This document shows, in pieces, positions 5,523 to 7,194 of a stretch of 7,194 nt of DNA. Position 1 is the first letter of the stretch. Each line of letters begins with the position of its first letter. The notes under the pieces were generated by a model that did not search any database, was not told the DNA's origin, and saw nothing but the letters and a program-made list of their open reading frames with translations. Both the position numbers and the translations under genes were made by a program. Where the stretch lies: positions 1 through 7,194 of the forward strand of contig CAZAYB010000162.1 of assembly GCA_964489215.1 (NCBI GenBank), written 5' to 3'. The stretch is from CAZAYB01 sp964489215 (GTDB lineage: Bacteria; Planctomycetota; Phycisphaerae; Sedimentisphaerales; Anaerohalosphaeraceae).

Positions 5523-7194
5523 CTATTTCTCGCTCGGCAGCGCCACCCAGAAGCAGCTCCCCTTGCCCGGCTGCGACTCGACCCAGACCCTGCCGTCAAG
5601 GCGATCGAGGATTTTGGCGATTAAAGCAAGGCCAAGTCCCTCGCCACTGACTTCTTTAGCCTGGCCGATGCAGAAAAAAGCGTTAAAAATCTTTGAAACA
5701 TCTTTTTCACTGATGCCTATACCGTTATCCTGAACATAGTACAAGCTGTCATAATCATCTTTTTTGCATCCTATATGAATTCTTAGCTTTCTTTCCGGGT
5801 CGTTATACTTTATCGCATTATTGAGCAGGTTACTGAAAACGTGCGAAAGATGTACAGCATCGGCAAAAGAGGGCACCAGCTCATCAACCGTCACCACAGC
5901 ACCGGCATTACTAATCTGAGGCTGCATAAGGCCGACAGTTTCGCGGGCAATATTGTTCATATCTACCATGGCTATATTGATGGGCACTCTGTCCGTCTTC
6001 GCCAATTGTCTTAAACCTTTCAAAAGACTGTATATCTGTTTTACAGACATGGAAATATAACTTATCGAAGATGAAATATCGTCATTCAATATGCCCAGAA
6101 GTTCTTTTTTTACTTCCGGATCGAATTTCTGCCTTTGGATCTTTTCTGATAACTCATCAAACTTATCCTTGATGTCCTGGTTGAAGGCGTTTATAGAAAG
6201 CGCCGAATTACCAAAATCATGTCTTATCAGATTGCTTAAATGCATAAATTCCTGGTTTTTCTGTTCTATCCTGTTAATCAGCCGCTGCTTTTGCATTTCC
6301 TTTTCTTTATCTCCGGTAATGTCAAGATTTATACCCGCCATTCGAACTGCTTTGCCTTTTGAATCACGAATCACCTCTCCTTTGCTCCAGAACCACCGCT
6401 TCTGTCCGTCCTGGCGAACCACTCGAAATTCGTCCTCAAAATCAATACCTGACTCGATTATCCTGCTTACCTTTCCCTGAACCGTTTCCCGGTCCTCAGG
6501 ATGAATATGCTCGAAAAAACATTCAGCGTCCAACTCTTTTTGTTCAGAGCCCAGTCCGAGCATTTGGCACAGGATACTGTTTAAAACTGTCCGGTTGCTG
6601 ACAAGATCCCAGTCCCACGTCCCGGTTCGGCTGCTTTGAACCACAAGACGCAGCCGCTGCTCGTTAGCTGCCAATGCTTCTTCCGCTTGTTTACGGTCGG
6701 AAATATCTATAATTGTCAGTCTTAGATAAAGTTCCGCGTCACCAGGCTTTTTGAAAACATTACAACAGACATGGCCGGTAAATACGCTATTGTCCTGGCG
6801 AAGCAGTTTAAGTTCAGCGGTGCTGCCTGCGATGTTTTCGCACGCTTGCTGAATCGCAAGATAAGCCTTGTCCCTGTCAGATTTAACTACAAATTTATAA
6901 AATGAGATGCCCTTTAAATTCTTATTTTCTGCACTGAACATTTCAATCGCTGGAAAATTAACCGTCTCAATATAACCCTTAATATCAGATGTGATATATC
7001 CCACGGGTGCATTTTCATACAGGTCACGGTACATATCCTTCATATCTGAGAGGTTTTTCTGTGTCTCAAGAAGATGTTCATTCTGCAGCTTAAGCTCGAG
7101 CTGATGTACCTGGAGTTCATGGATAACATCTTCAACATCTTCAGGAGGCATCTGAGAAACATCGGCGCGGCTTTTCTTCAGTAATTCTTCAGCC
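5523..7194 (-). CDS. PAS-domain sensor histidine kinase, 5' end beyond the right edge
   Basis: This is a soluble-looking sensor kinase of a two-component system; no membrane segment is visible. An internal ATG at 7151 exists, but the frame stays open to the window edge and adds AEELLKKSRADVSQ. That leads into PEDVEDVIHELQVHQLELK, the conserved N-terminal helix of many PAS kinases, so the true start lies outside. Numbering from the Met at 7151: the coiled helix covers about 1-40; a first PAS domain about 41-150 (YENAPVGYITSD to RLTIIDISDRKQ); a second PAS of the PAS_3 type with PAC about 160-283 (GTWDWDL, HPEDRETV, FRVVRQDGQKRWFW, GINLDITGDK). The dimerisation/phosphoacceptor helix has H311 in LIRHDFGN. 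The ATPase domain is about 425-541, with N box VFSNLLNNAIKYN (438-450), G1 DNGIGI (475-480), F box IFNAFF (488-493) and G2 GEGLGLAL (503-510). All catalytic motifs are present. It stops at TAG (5523). The signal and partner response regulator are unknown; no receiver domain is fused or adjacent downstream. Confidence 0.93.
   Translation of the reverse strand, partial: AEELLKKSRADVSQMPPEDVEDVIHELQVHQLELKLQNEHLLETQKNLSDMKDMYRDLYENAPVGYITSDIKGYIETVNFPAIEMFSAENKNLKGISFYKFVVKSDRDKAYLAIQQACENIAGSTAELKLLRQDNSVFTGHVCCNVFKKPGDAELYLRLTIIDISDRKQAEEALAANEQRLRLVVQSSRTGTWDWDLVSNRTVLNSILCQMLGLGSEQKELDAECFFEHIHPEDRETVQGKVSRIIESGIDFEDEFRVVRQDGQKRWFWSKGEVIRDSKGKAVRMAGINLDITGDKEKEMQKQRLINRIEQKNQEFMHLSNLIRHDFGNSALSINAFNQDIKDKFDELSEKIQRQKFDPEVKKELLGILNDDISSSISYISMSVKQIYSLLKGLRQLAKTDRVPINIAMVDMNNIARETVGLMQPQISNAGAVVTVDELVPSFADAVHLSHVFSNLLNNAIKYNDPERKLRIHIGCKKDDYDSLYYVQDNGIGISEKDVSKIFNAFFCIGQAKEVSGEGLGLALIAKILDRLDGRVWVESQPGKGSCFWVALPSEK

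Noticed and set aside
6091..6480. Plus-strand reading frame of 129 codons opposite the kinase
   Set aside because: It is antisense to the conserved PAS and phosphoacceptor regions; Ser/Phe/Cys-rich composition is typical of an antisense shadow.

Overview
The window comes from a Gram-negative bacterium with moderate to low GC. The CusB-type adaptor carries heavy-metal-binding and YHS modules, the partial gene at the left edge resembles AsmA-like proteins of Planctomycetota, and there is a cobalamin/radical SAM protein of the DUF4070 type. Together these hint at Planctomycetota (Phycisphaerae-like) or a similar sediment or groundwater lineage. This taxonomic guess is inference only; no rRNA or other marker gene is present.

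All recognised genes lie on the minus strand, so transcription runs from right to left. In that order they are: (1) a PAS-PAS sensor histidine kinase, whose start lies beyond the right edge (5523-7194); (2) a 347-base intergenic stretch holding a good sigma70-like promoter (about 5241-5269); (3) a cobalamin-binding radical SAM protein with a DUF4070-type tail (3649-5175); (4) a 206-base intergenic stretch with a second promoter candidate and short inverted repeats; (5) a TolC/CusC-type outer-membrane efflux protein (2168-3442); (6) a CusB-type periplasmic adaptor with three putative metal-binding modules (413-2083); (7) a 172-base gap with an imperfect hairpin; and (8) the first 80 codons of a membrane-anchored AsmA-like protein (1-240), which continues past the left edge.

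Genes 5 and 6 form a probable heavy-metal (copper/silver type) export operon: an outer-membrane channel followed by a periplasmic adaptor. The RND pump gene (cusA-like) expected beside them is not in the window. The next gene downstream begins like an AsmA-family protein, so the pump must be further away or supplied in trans. The radical SAM gene appears to have its own promoter and no obvious functional link to its neighbours. The kinase has no response regulator next to it on the visible side.

No tRNA, rRNA, CRISPR array, insertion sequence or attachment site was seen. The most notable points are the three metal-binding modules on one adaptor, the absent pump gene, and the orphan cobalamin/radical SAM enzyme behind a strong-looking promoter.
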